34,809 bases of DNA from NCBI GenBank assembly GCA_031275735.1, contig JAISOJ010000030.1, positions 1-34,809 of the forward strand, written 5' to 3'. The notes below the pieces were generated by a model. That model was given only the letters and a program-made list of their open reading frames with translations. It had not been told where the DNA came from and ran no database searches. Shown in pieces: positions 26,014-34,809 of the stretch (position 1 is its first letter; each line of letters opens with the position of its first letter). Position numbers and translations under genes: made by a program. The stretch is from Dysgonamonadaceae bacterium. Its GTDB lineage: Bacteria > Bacteroidota > Bacteroidia > Bacteroidales > Azobacteroidaceae.

Positions 26014-29000
26014 ATGAAAATTAATAAAACTTATTTGGCCATAGGAATCGCGACCGCTTGCCATATTATATTCAGTTGTTCTACGCAAGCGAAAAATGAC
26101 GCTTCCCGTTATGCGAAAAATTCTGTATTGTCGTCCGGAAAATGGATACAAATACAGGTAAATGAAAATGGCATATATAAATTGACCTATGAAGACATAA
26201 AAAAGATGGGTATTAATGATCCGGCTAAAGTAAAAATCTTTGGTTACGGTGGTTGGATATTGAGCGAAAATTTTACAAAATCTTATATTGACGATCTTCC
26301 CGAGGTAGCTGTTTGGATGAATAAAGGTTCGGACGGTGTATTTAACGCGGGGGATTTTCTCCTTTTTTATGGACGCGGGCCTATCAAGTGGGCTTACAAT
26401 GAAAGTAGCGATTTTTATGAACACGAAAACAATCCATACGCCACTTTGGGTTCGTATTTTCTTACCGAAAGCACCGATGGACCTAAAATAATGCAAGTAT
26501 TGAATTCGTCTTCCGTACCTGCAACGGCTGTTAATCTGACGACTTTTGATGATTATGCTGTTTACGAAAAAGACGAAAGGGAAATTATTACCTCCGGACG
26601 TCTGCTGTTTGGAGAAAGTTTTGTCGGTAAAAACACGCAGAAATTTTCATTTTCTATCCCCGGTATTACATCTGATCCCGGAAATTTACGCATATCTTTT
26701 GCTGCCTCTCCACTAAAAGGTAATCCCGTCAATTTATCTGTATCGATTGAAAATCAAGAATTGTTGAATCTTCCGATTCAGCCGCCGAGCAATGAATACG
26801 AAAAAGCTAAATTAGTAAACCATACCGCCAACTGGGTAGGAGAAAAAAAAGAACAAGTAGTAGCGACAATTAACTATAATGCGGATGGACAAACAGCTGC
26901 TTATTTAGATTATATTGTTTTGAATATGAAACGCCGCTTGCAATTTTACAATACGGGCTATACTTTTTTTAGAAACAAAGAAAATCTTTTTTCCGATGTA
27001 AAATACATTATTGATAATGCGAACGAACAATCCTTAGTTTGGGATATAACTTCCAATTACGAAGCAATGATTATGAATGTTGTCCGCGAGGGGAATAAAT
27101 TGAGTTTCGAAACCCCTAAAGATGATGTTTTACATGAGTACGTGATGGTCGATTATAGTAAATCTTTTCCTGTTCCTACACTGATTGGTGAAATAAACAA
27201 TCAGGATCTGCATGGACTGCAAAAGATTGATTATGTAATTATCGCTCCCGAAGTGTATTTTACACAAGCGGGTTTATTAGCAGAACGACATCGGAATGCC
27301 GGTTTAAATGTCGTTGTTGTCCAACCCGAATGGGTATATAATGAATTTTCGTCCGGCACCCCTGACGCCACAGCTTACCGCCGTTTTATGAAAATGTTTT
27401 ATGATCGCGCTACTACCGAAGAGGAAAAACCCAAATATCTTCTTCTTTTTGGCGATGGTATTTTTGATAATCGGCATTTGACCAAATTGGGTACCAAAAT
27501 AGATTCGCGCTATTATTTATTAACATTTCAAATGAAAAGTTCTGTTGATGAACGGACTTCGTATGGAACAGATGATTATTTCGGTTTCTTGGATGATAAT
27601 GAAGGAGTAACTTTTTCTTCCGACAGATTGGATATAGGAATCGGACGATTTCCCGTAAGCTCGGTAAATCAAGCCGAAAATGTTGTGCAAAAAATAGTTG
27701 CCTATATGGATGATACTTATAAAACGGAATGGAAAAATAAAATTATTTCTACGGCCGATAATGCCGACCTCAACAGTTCTCCTACACATGGAAATCACGC
27801 CAAAACAATAGCCAATTATATTGAAGTAAATCATCCCCAATATATGATAACCAAATCGTATATGGACGTATTCAAACCGGTTACCCTGAATGGGAAAACA
27901 ACGTTTCCGGAAGCCAAGAAAAAATTCCTGACCGCTTTGAGTGAAGGATGCTTTTTGTTGAACTATACCGGTCATGGAAGTAAAACGGCATGGTCGGCAG
28001 AAGATATGTTGAATATTGTCGACGTCCGGAAAATGGATTTTGAAGGTCTTCCCTTATGGATAACCGCTACGTGCGATTTCGGATGGTTTGACGGGATTGA
28101 CACATCCGGCGGGGAAGAGGCTTTTCTGAACAAAAAAGGCGGCGCAATCGCTTTGTATACGACTTCACGCGTGGTTGTTACAATCAATAATTTATATATA
28201 AATGAAAGACTGGTAAAGAATATTTTTTCTAAGCCCAATGGCAAAAGGCTTCGTTTAGGCGATATTTTACGCATTAGTAAAAACGAGATGGGAACTGATG
28301 CTAATAAATTGAATTACGTGTTATTAGGAGATCCTGGCTTGAAACTGAATTATCCGGAATTCAACGTTGAAGTAAAAAAAATTAACGGAGAAACGGTTGA
28401 TAATGATAAAACTTATGTTTTCAAAGCTCTTGACAACATCGTATTGGAAGGTGAAATAACCGACGCCGGCGGAAGTCTGGTTCCGGATTTTAACGGATAT
28501 ATGAAAACCACCGTATTCGACAGTAAGCAAACAGTAAAAGGATTCTCCCCCTACCCTACGGTAAATGATACTTCTTATTTTACTTATGTCGATTATCCTA
28601 ACCGGGTTTTTATAGGAGATGATAGTATAAAGAACGGAAAATTTTCAATTTCTTTTACCGTTCCTTTGGATATATCTTATACCAAAGAAAAAGGTAAAAT
28701 TAATTTCTATGCTTATGATGAAAATTCCAACCGGGATGCTAATGGTTATTATTTAAATTACATGTTGTTCGGTTCAAATGATACAAATGGTGATACCGGA
28801 TTTCCGGAAATCCGGAAGTTATTTCTAAACTCTGAATCTTTTGAAAGCGGAGACAACGTCAACGAAACGCCTTTCTTTGTCGCTCGCGTCTATGACGCAA
28901 AAGGAATCAATATGAGCGGAAACGGATTAGGTCATGACATTACTATTTGCATTGATGGTTCTCCTACAACTACTTACTCGCTTAATTCTTATTATGTTCC

Positions 29001-29454
29001 AGTGGATAAAAATGAAGGAGAAATCAAATTTTCTATTCCGGAAATTGCTCCGGGTAAACATCAATTGGCATTTAAAGTGTGGAACATACTGAATCGTTCC
29101 TCAAGCGATTCGATTTATTTTAATGTGGTTAAAGGCTTGAAACCTAATTTATACGATATAACGGCAACCAATATTCCGGCGCGAGAATTTACTAAATTCC
29201 GTTTATTGCACGATAGACCCGAATCGACGATTGATGTGGAAATATTTGTTTACGATTTGACGGGACGTACAGTTTGGAGTCATAAAGAAACCGGCTCTTC
29301 TTCTTGGTTGAAACAATACGATATAGAGTGGAATTTAATTAATGGATTCGGAACCCGGGTGGAGCAAGGAATTTATGTTTACCGCGCTATTATACGTACT
29401 CCCGAAGGGGATGAAGCAACAAAAGCTAAAAAATTAATTATATTGAAGCAATAA
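26014..29454 (+). CDS. porU: Type IX secretion system protease/transpeptidase PorU
   Basis: PorU is the surface C25 (gingipain-like) enzyme that removes the C-terminal signal of type IX cargo and attaches cargo to anionic lipopolysaccharide. The 1146-residue length is typical. N-terminus: signal peptide (about 1-26), then SVLSSGKWIQIQVNENGIYKLTY and GYGGW, the PorU prodomain pattern. The catalytic pair is His654 (NYTGHGSK) and Cys687 (ATCDFGWFDG), 33 residues apart as in gingipains. An EEAF and GGAIALYTTSR stretch follows. The C-terminus is beta-rich with a FlgD-like end (FVYDLTGRTVW, GIYVYRAIIRT). porV follows, as expected for the attachment complex. Confidence 0.97.
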   Translation: MKINKTYLAIGIATACHIIFSCSTQAKNDASRYAKNSVLSSGKWIQIQVNENGIYKLTYEDIKKMGINDPAKVKIFGYGGWILSENFTKSYIDDLPEVAVWMNKGSDGVFNAGDFLLFYGRGPIKWAYNESSDFYEHENNPYATLGSYFLTESTDGPKIMQVLNSSSVPATAVNLTTFDDYAVYEKDEREIITSGRLLFGESFVGKNTQKFSFSIPGITSDPGNLRISFAASPLKGNPVNLSVSIENQELLNLPIQPPSNEYEKAKLVNHTANWVGEKKEQVVATINYNADGQTAAYLDYIVLNMKRRLQFYNTGYTFFRNKENLFSDVKYIIDNANEQSLVWDITSNYEAMIMNVVREGNKLSFETPKDDVLHEYVMVDYSKSFPVPTLIGEINNQDLHGLQKIDYVIIAPEVYFTQAGLLAERHRNAGLNVVVVQPEWVYNEFSSGTPDATAYRRFMKMFYDRATTEEEKPKYLLLFGDGIFDNRHLTKLGTKIDSRYYLLTFQMKSSVDERTSYGTDDYFGFLDDNEGVTFSSDRLDIGIGRFPVSSVNQAENVVQKIVAYMDDTYKTEWKNKIISTADNADLNSSPTHGNHAKTIANYIEVNHPQYMITKSYMDVFKPVTLNGKTTFPEAKKKFLTALSEGCFLLNYTGHGSKTAWSAEDMLNIVDVRKMDFEGLPLWITATCDFGWFDGIDTSGGEEAFLNKKGGAIALYTTSRVVVTINNLYINERLVKNIFSKPNGKRLRLGDILRISKNEMGTDANKLNYVLLGDPGLKLNYPEFNVEVKKINGETVDNDKTYVFKALDNIVLEGEITDAGGSLVPDFNGYMKTTVFDSKQTVKGFSPYPTVNDTSYFTYVDYPNRVFIGDDSIKNGKFSISFTVPLDISYTKEKGKINFYAYDENSNRDANGYYLNYMLFGSNDTNGDTGFPEIRKLFLNSESFESGDNVNETPFFVARVYDAKGINMSGNGLGHDITICIDGSPTTTYSLNSYYVPVDKNEGEIKFSIPEIAPGKHQLAFKVWNILNRSSSDSIYFNVVKGLKPNLYDITATNIPAREFTKFRLLHDRPESTIDVEIFVYDLTGRTVWSHKETGSSSWLKQYDIEWNLINGFGTRVEQGIYVYRAIIRTPEGDEATKAKKLIILKQ

Positions 29455-29568
29455 AATAATACAATTAATAGTTTATACAAAGAAACAGAAATGTGGCGTT
29501 GATTAAGAAGGCGGCCTCATTACGAACGAGGTAATTCTTTGGCGTTACATGAAATAGAATCAAAATAC

Positions 29569-30765
29569 ATGAAGAGAATGAATGTAATTAAATTTTTAAC
29601 AATTATTTTTTTGATAATTTGTACTACGTTTATAATAAAAGCGGCAGACGACGACGGAACGAATGCCTTTAATCCGGTTACGGTGAGCGTACCCTCTCTG
29701 ACTATTGCACCTGACGCCCGCGGAGGAGGTATGGGAGACATTGGCGTTGCGACTGAACCCGATATGTCTTCTCAATACTGGAATCCGGCAAAATACGCTT
29801 TTGCTTATAGTAAAGCCGGCGTTAATCTATCTTACACGCCTTGGTTAAGAAATTTGGTAGATGATATTGATTTGGTTTTTCTTTCCGGATATTACAAGTT
29901 AGGAGATAGCGACCGGCAAGCCATTGGGGCTTCTTTGCGCTATTTTTCTTTAGGGAGTATAACCATAACCGACAGAAGCGGCAAGGAACTTACCCGCGTT
30001 AGTCCATACGAGATGGCTGTGGATGCCGGTTTTTCGATTAAAACTTCCGAAACATTCTCCATAGCAGGAACTTTCCGGTTTATTTATTCGGATATGGGAA
30101 CTAACATCGACGGCGCGTCCGACCTGCAACCCGGCTATGCCCTGGCCGCCGATATAGCCGGATATTACAATAATTACCTGATGATAGGTAATAATGAATG
30201 TTTATTGGGTTTAGGAATTAATGTATCCAATATAGGTTCTAAAATTTCTTACGACGGAGGGAATACCACTTACTTCATACCAACAAACTTACGTATAGGA
30301 AGTTCCTTGCTTTTCCCTTTGGATAATTACAATACGCTTTCGTTGAATATAGATGCAAACAAATACTTAGTGCCTACTCAGCCTCTTTTGCCGGAAGGAA
30401 CAGAACAGGAAGCGGAACGGCAAACGATTTTGGAAAAATATCGTTCTACCGGTTCTATTGCCGGTATTTTCAAATCGTTTAGCGACGCACCCGGAGGCGC
30501 TAAAGAAGAATTTCAAGAAATCATGTGGTCTTTTGGAGCAGAATATGCTTATGACAATAAATTTTTTGTACGGGGTGGCTATTTTTATGAAAACCCTTAT
30601 AAAGGTAACCGGCAATATTTTTCATTAGGCGCCGGATTCAAATTTATGTCATTTCAATTAGACGCCGCATACTTGATTTCTACCGTCCCATCTAATCCTT
30701 TGGATCAAACGCTTCGTTTTTCTTTAACTTTCGATATGGATGGTTTAAAAAGCTTGATGAGGTAA
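29569..30765 (+). CDS. porV: Type IX secretion outer-membrane shuttle protein PorV
   Basis: PorV (LptO, PG27) is an FadL-like outer-membrane beta-barrel that receives cargo from the SprA/Sov translocon and hands it to PorU. I prefer the ATG at 29569, giving about 398 residues with a signal peptide ending KAA; the ATG at 29539 would add 10 charged residues before it, and 29578 is also possible. The mature start ADDDGTNAFNPVTVSVPSLTIAPDARGGGMGDIGVA, then QYWNPAKYAF, is a strong family mark. Alternating barrel strands run to the end. Its stop overlaps the ispF start by one base. Confidence 0.96.
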   Translation: MKRMNVIKFLTIIFLIICTTFIIKAADDDGTNAFNPVTVSVPSLTIAPDARGGGMGDIGVATEPDMSSQYWNPAKYAFAYSKAGVNLSYTPWLRNLVDDIDLVFLSGYYKLGDSDRQAIGASLRYFSLGSITITDRSGKELTRVSPYEMAVDAGFSIKTSETFSIAGTFRFIYSDMGTNIDGASDLQPGYALAADIAGYYNNYLMIGNNECLLGLGINVSNIGSKISYDGGNTTYFIPTNLRIGSSLLFPLDNYNTLSLNIDANKYLVPTQPLLPEGTEQEAERQTILEKYRSTGSIAGIFKSFSDAPGGAKEEFQEIMWSFGAEYAYDNKFFVRGGYFYENPYKGNRQYFSLGAGFKFMSFQLDAAYLISTVPSNPLDQTLRFSLTFDMDGLKSLMR

Positions 30766-31265
30766 TGGGAAAAATCCGAATAGGTTTTGGGTATGATGTG
30801 CACCGATTTGCAGAAAAACGCGATTTATGGCTAGGGGGTGTTAAGTTGCCTTACGAAAAAGGATTAAAAGGACATTCAGATGCCGACGTCCTTATTCACG
30901 CTCTATGTGATTCGCTGCTAGGAGCAGTCAATGCAAGGAATATCGGCTACTATTTTCCGGATACGGATGTTGCTTTTAAAAATATCGACAGCAAAATCAT
31001 TCTGCAAAAAACGATGGAAATAGTGCGTTCCAAAGGGTATGAGTTAGGCAATGTAGATGTCACGATTTGTACTGAAAAACCCAAACTCAATCCGTTTATT
31101 CCGCAAATGCAGTCGTGCTTGGCAAAAATTATGGAAGTGGAAGAAAACGATGTTTCGATAAAAGCTACAACTTCCGAAAAGATGGGATTTATTGGACGGG
31201 AAGAAGGTATTGCAGCTTATGCAACTGCGTTGGTAATAAAAAACGACCGGCCGGACGCCGATTAA
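30765..31265 (+). CDS. ispF: 2-C-methyl-D-erythritol 2,4-cyclodiphosphate synthase
   Basis: IspF forms the cyclodiphosphate of the non-mevalonate isoprenoid pathway in the cytoplasm, as a trimer with Zn. The 166-residue length fits. Zn ligands are D11 and H13 (GYDVHRF) and H45 (ADVLIHALCDSLLGA); the family marks GHSDAD, EKPKLNPFIPQM and TTSEKMGFIGREEGIAA are all present. The ATG overlaps the porV stop, so translation is coupled. An isoprenoid gene within a secretion operon is probably only shared expression. Confidence 0.98.
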   Translation: MGKIRIGFGYDVHRFAEKRDLWLGGVKLPYEKGLKGHSDADVLIHALCDSLLGAVNARNIGYYFPDTDVAFKNIDSKIILQKTMEIVRSKGYELGNVDVTICTEKPKLNPFIPQMQSCLAKIMEVEENDVSIKATTSEKMGFIGREEGIAAYATALVIKNDRPDAD

Positions 31266-31308
31266 TGATAATGATCTGTACTGTTGTTTTTCAAAAAAAA
31301 ATAGACTT

Positions 31309-32922
31309 ATGATGAAATTTTCCGCACTATTTATTTTTCTTTTTTACTCATCCATTTTTTATGCACAAGAAACGGTTATGTACCGGCTTATCCTTACGGA
31401 CAAAGGCGTTTCGGAATATAGCATTGACGAGCCCGAAAAGTTTCTTTCTCAAAAATCGATTGACCGGCGAATGAGGCAAGGATTTTCAATTGATGAAACG
31501 GATTTGCCGATTAGTCCTACTTACTTCGATGCTTTGATTGAGGCGGGAGCGTCTATTCAAACATACAGTAAATGGGTCAAAACGGTAGTAGTAACTTTGG
31601 ATGATGAAGAATCTCCGGATATTGTCAAAAATCTTCCTTTTGTCGCAGAGTGTTATCCGGTTTTCAGAGGCCTTGCGACGTACAGCAGAGAAAAGGAAAG
31701 GAAAGGAGAAAAAGAAGAATATCCTGTTTTTACTCCGGAAAATGGAGATTTTGACGATTATGGAGACGCCTGGACTCAGATTAGCCTTAGTAATGGACAT
31801 TTACTTCATAATCGAGGTTTTAAAGGAAACGATATAACGATTGCCGTATTGGACGGAGGATTTCGGGGCGCCAATGCGGCCAATTATTTTGATCACAGTA
31901 AAATTCTCGGCGTAAAAAATTTTACTCATCAAAATGAAAATCTTTTTTACAGTTCGATCGATCACGGAACAAAAGTTCTTTCTTGTATGCTTACCAATAA
32001 TCCATCGGAAATGATAGGGACAGCGCCGGAAGCTAGCTATTATCTTTTCAAAACGGAAGTAAACGGAAGCGAATTTCCTGTAGAAGAAGATTATTGGATA
32101 GCAGCCGTAGAATACGCCGATAGTTTGGGTGTAGATATCGTATCCACTTCTTTAGGGTATTTCACGTTCGACGATCCGAATATGAACCACGTTCAAATGC
32201 AATTGGACGGAGAAACAGTTCCTATCAGTCGCGCAGCATCTATGGCGGCCTATAAAGGTATGATTTTATGTAATTCCGCCGGAAATGAAAGGGTTAGCGA
32301 TTGGAGAAAAATCATTTTTCCTGCTGATGCCAAAAACATTCTTACTGTCGGCGCAATAGCCGGCGATTCTTCCCTGGCTTATTTTTCCTCTGTGGGTTAT
32401 ACAAGCGATGAAAGAGTTAAGCCCGATATCATGGCAATGGGATTGGACGTTACGGTAATTGGAGCTTACGGAAAAGAGAAATCCAACGGCACTTCTTTTT
32501 CTTGTCCTATTATTTCCGGCTTAACCGCTTCTTTATGGCAAGCATTACCTAGTTTTAACAGCTTGAAATTGATGGATTTAATTCGTAAATCCGCCGATCG
32601 TTACCAAAATCCGGATGGTGAATATGGATACGGAATACCCGATTATTTTAAGGCTTATACGGAAGGTTTGTTTGAGTCGTTGATTCCTTCTAAGCTTATT
32701 TCGGATCATTTAGTATTCGATTCAAAAGAGAGCCGGATTTATGTCAGAGGCGGTAATGATTCCCAAACCCGTTTATCCATCTATACCAGTATGGGAATTA
32801 AAGTTTTGGATACCCGTATGGTATCGGATTATTTGGATGTTTCTTATTTAAATAAGGGAATTTACATTGTTTGCTTCCAAAATGGGAATAAGCAATATAC
32901 AGGGAAGTTTGTTATACGATAG
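31309..32922 (+). CDS. S8 (subtilisin-like) serine protease with type IX sorting domain
   Basis: A 537-residue secreted subtilase. A signal peptide (about 1-19, ending YAQ) precedes a prodomain-like region (about 20-150). The catalytic triad is Asp182 (AVLDGGF), His219 (DHGTKV) and Ser396 (NGTSFSCP), with an oxyanion Asn in CNSAGNE. The last about 70 residues (SRIYVRGG, LSIYTSMGIKVLDT, YLNKGIYIVCFQNGNKQYTGKFVIR) look like a type A C-terminal sorting domain, so the enzyme is likely exported by the type IX system and processed by PorU from the same operon. xseA starts 3 bases after its stop. Confidence 0.94.
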   Translation: MMKFSALFIFLFYSSIFYAQETVMYRLILTDKGVSEYSIDEPEKFLSQKSIDRRMRQGFSIDETDLPISPTYFDALIEAGASIQTYSKWVKTVVVTLDDEESPDIVKNLPFVAECYPVFRGLATYSREKERKGEKEEYPVFTPENGDFDDYGDAWTQISLSNGHLLHNRGFKGNDITIAVLDGGFRGANAANYFDHSKILGVKNFTHQNENLFYSSIDHGTKVLSCMLTNNPSEMIGTAPEASYYLFKTEVNGSEFPVEEDYWIAAVEYADSLGVDIVSTSLGYFTFDDPNMNHVQMQLDGETVPISRAASMAAYKGMILCNSAGNERVSDWRKIIFPADAKNILTVGAIAGDSSLAYFSSVGYTSDERVKPDIMAMGLDVTVIGAYGKEKSNGTSFSCPIISGLTASLWQALPSFNSLKLMDLIRKSADRYQNPDGEYGYGIPDYFKAYTEGLFESLIPSKLISDHLVFDSKESRIYVRGGNDSQTRLSIYTSMGIKVLDTRMVSDYLDVSYLNKGIYIVCFQNGNKQYTGKFVIR

Positions 32923-32925
32923 GAA

Positions 32926-34161
32926 ATGGATTTTTATACTCTTTCCCAATTGAATGCTGTAATCGCCAATAAGGTGAAACAGGCTTTTCCTGATACCTAC
33001 TGGCTTTTGGCAGAAACCAGCGACGTTCGGTTCAATAATGGCAATTGTTACTTGGAGTTTATTGAAAAAGAAGAAAAAAGCAATAATATCATAGCTAAAG
33101 CAAGGGCTTATATCTGGAAAAATATTCTACAGTTACTAAAACCTTATTTCGAAGAAAATGCCGGTCAAGCTTTTGTATCGGGAATTAAAGTCTTAGTGAA
33201 AGTTTCGATCGATTTTAATCCGGTATATGGTTACGGTTTAACTGTTTATGATATAGACCCTACCTATACTTTGGGCGATATACAGCGACGGCGACAGGAA
33301 ATTCTCCGGCAATTGGAAGAGGAAGGCGTTCTTAACTTAAACAAAGAATTGGAAATGCCTTTAATACCTCAAAGAGTGGCTGTTGTTACTTCTCCTACGG
33401 CTGCCGGTTATGAAGATTTCCTAAACCATTTGCGTCACAACAAATACGGTTTTGTATTTTATCCCCGACTGTTTCCGTCCATTATGCAAGGGGAGCAAAC
33501 GGAAAATTCGATCATAGCCGCTTTGGAAAATATTTATGCCTATAGCGGTCAATTCGACGTCGTAGTAATTATTCGGGGGGGAGGAGCCTCTTCGGATTTG
33601 CTGGCGTTCGATTCGTATTTATTAGCTTCCCATTGCGCTCAATTTCCTTTACCGGTTATCACCGGCATCGGACATGAAAGAGATAATACCGTACTCGATT
33701 TCGTGGCTTATCATCGGGCCAAAACCCCGACGGCAGTTGCTGATTACCTGGTAGGGGTATTGGAAGAAACATCGGGGGCTTTAGAGGAAATTCGGGATTC
33801 GATTTTTTCAGGCGTAACTCAAATCATCAATACTTCGAACGAGCTTCTTCAAAAAATGACGCTCCATTTTCCGCTATATTTAAATGTGTTTTTGGAAAAA
33901 CAAAATTATGCGGTAAAAATATTAGCTGCCGATATTCAACATTTGGTTAAGCAATTCTTTCAGGATAAAAAAACGGAATTAAAAGAAAAAGAATCTTTTT
34001 TCCAATTGTCTTCTCCCGAATATATTCTTTCCAAAGGCTATTCAATTACTTTGAAGGAAGGTAAGGCTGTAAAAACGGTAAAAACGTTGAAAGATAAAGA
34101 TATTATCCGGACAATACTGGCCGAAGGCGAAGTAATCAGCGTCGTAGAAATGATGCAATGA
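32926..34161 (+). CDS. xseA: Exodeoxyribonuclease VII large subunit
   Basis: XseA is the catalytic subunit of exonuclease VII, which degrades single-stranded DNA. The 411-residue length is normal. An OB-fold N-terminal domain (about 1-105) is followed by the catalytic domain with RVAVVTSPTAAGYEDF, IIRGGGASSDLLAFD, TGIGHERD and HRAKTPTAVADY, then a helical region and a C-terminal beta segment with the family phrase PEYILSKGYSIT. The small subunit gene xseB would be expected next but is not seen. Confidence 0.97.
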   Translation: MDFYTLSQLNAVIANKVKQAFPDTYWLLAETSDVRFNNGNCYLEFIEKEEKSNNIIAKARAYIWKNILQLLKPYFEENAGQAFVSGIKVLVKVSIDFNPVYGYGLTVYDIDPTYTLGDIQRRRQEILRQLEEEGVLNLNKELEMPLIPQRVAVVTSPTAAGYEDFLNHLRHNKYGFVFYPRLFPSIMQGEQTENSIIAALENIYAYSGQFDVVVIIRGGGASSDLLAFDSYLLASHCAQFPLPVITGIGHERDNTVLDFVAYHRAKTPTAVADYLVGVLEETSGALEEIRDSIFSGVTQIINTSNELLQKMTLHFPLYLNVFLEKQNYAVKILAADIQHLVKQFFQDKKTELKEKESFFQLSSPEYILSKGYSITLKEGKAVKTVKTLKDKDIIRTILAEGEVISVVEMMQ

Positions 34162-34178
34162 TCCTTTTGATAATCATT
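34157..34178 (+). terminator. Weak candidate terminator after xseA
   Basis: A 6-bp stem AATGAT/ATCATT overlaps the xseA stop codon and is followed by a run of T. The stem is short and AT-only, so termination would be inefficient. No other hairpin was seen in the 34162-34433 gap. Confidence 0.3.
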
Positions 34179-34414
34179 TTTTTTTCGTTTTAACTTTTAA
34201 ACCACTCACTTAACTTTCATGTCTAACAAATACACAAAATTTTGAAAATAAGGGAATTGCGTATTAAACCTATAGCGACAAACTACTTGTCACTCGTCAA
34301 CCCGTTTACTCATTTTCGTATGAAACAAGACTTTTAATACCAGGGCTGACGCATCTAATTTTTCAGGAGTTTAATAAGGTATTTTGGTCATGGCTTAAAT
34401 CAGTTGAAATGTTG

Positions 34415-34422
34415 TATCTTTG
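34415..34422 (+). promoter_or_regulatory. -7 box before the insA fragment
   Basis: TATCTTTG fits TANNTTTG and ends 11 bases before the ATG at 34434. It lies downstream of the ATG at 34404, which argues against that earlier start. Confidence 0.45.
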
Positions 34423-34433
34423 CAGAAAAAAAG

Positions 34434-34688
34434 ATGAAACATATGCAAACCATAAGTTGTCCCCACAGCAGTTCAAAGGATTTAGTGAAGAACGGGCACA
34501 GTGAAAACGGCAGCCAGCGCTGGCGGTGCAACACGTGCCGCAAAAGTTTTCAGTTGGATTACCGCTATAATGCAAGAAAACAGGGAATAAAAGAACAGAT
34601 TGCAGCGCTAACCCTGAACAGTTCCGACGTTCGCGACATAAGCCGGAGAGTCGAATTATTCAATTTCATTCAATTCATAACACTTTAA
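34434..34688 (+). pseudogene. IS1-family InsA-like transposase N-terminal fragment
   Basis: The frame encodes an IS1-type zinc-finger N-terminus: CPHSSSKDLVKNG, then QRWRCNTCRKSFQLDYRYNA and KEQIAALTLNSSDVRDI. I chose the ATG at 34434 because the promoter box overlaps the earlier one at 34404. The finger is degenerate: the usual CPxC is CPHS, so the second Cys is Ser. Similarity ends after RDIS (about 34640), followed by unrelated residues and a stop. No InsB catalytic part follows, so the element is truncated and inactive. Confidence 0.75.
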
Positions 34689-34703
34689 CAAGGGGTGTAA
34701 TTT

Positions 34704-34808
34704 TTATTTAATGTTAAATCCTATTTTGTTTATCTTTTTCCAAAACTGTTCCCATTTACCATCCGTTTCATTGAAACATCTTAAGACTAATATATTTTTG
34801 GCTCCGGC
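34704..34808 (-). CDS. Partial C-terminus of a probable transposase
   Basis: Entering from the right edge on the minus strand, 34 codons run to a TAA at 34704-34706. The phrase GAKNILVLRCFNETDGKWEQFW resembles C-terminal ends of ISKra4- or ISL3-like transposases (GAxxILxLR, then a Trp-rich WxxFW). Only this tail lies in the window, so the family is a guess and I cannot say if the gene is intact. Confidence 0.4.
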   Translation of the reverse strand, partial: AGAKNILVLRCFNETDGKWEQFWKKINKIGFNIK

Positions 34809-34809
34809 A

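Overview
The window looks like chromosomal DNA of a Bacteroidales bacterium, probably a peptide-using relative of the Porphyromonas, Tannerella or Dysgonomonas groups. The evidence is the type IX secretion genes porU and porV, a subtilase that appears to carry a type IX C-terminal sorting domain, repeated Bacteroidetes -7 boxes (TANNTTTG), a PqqD-like protein next to an OPT transporter, and remnants of Bacteroides-type prophages and hybrid two-component regulators. The genus cannot be fixed from the sequence alone.

Layout. 1-69 is a pure TG dinucleotide tract. 526-1784 holds ruvC (minus), tRNA-Ala(GGC) with a strong terminator, and a small lipoprotein gene. 1784-6181 (minus) is a peptide-uptake operon: POT transporter, OPT transporter, PqqD-like protein. 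6265-16047 (minus) is a regulated export locus: a soluble GAF histidine kinase and a sigma-54 activator, then TolC, a periplasmic protein with a NEW3-like domain and an adaptor-like helical hairpin, an ABC ATPase and two ABC-2/DUF3526-type permeases. A near-consensus sigma-54 promoter and two matching palindromes 31 bp apart lie exactly between the regulators and tolC. This is the most interesting system here: a probable stress- or signal-induced tripartite exporter that has an unusual membrane-anchored protein where a standard HlyD/MacA adaptor would be expected.

16211-16831 is a HAD hydrolase (plus). 16830-19503 is a gene graveyard on the minus strand: the receiver and AraC end of a broken hybrid two-component regulator, fused to a decayed phage tape-measure gene, an integrase N-terminus, and the 3' end of a tRNA-His that probably marks an attachment site. 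19590-23700 (minus) is a second sigma-54 system in the order response regulator, a secreted protein fused to glutathione peroxidase, then histidine kinase. 23946-25236 (plus) is more decayed phage DNA, ending in a tail-fibre-like gene.

25392-34161 (plus) is a compact operon: FAH-family hydrolase, porU, porV, ispF, a probable type IX cargo subtilase, and xseA. PorU and PorV process and shuttle type IX cargo at the outer membrane. xseB, expected after xseA, is not visible. Instead the end holds an IS1-type insA fragment and, at the right edge, what looks like the 3' end of another transposase.
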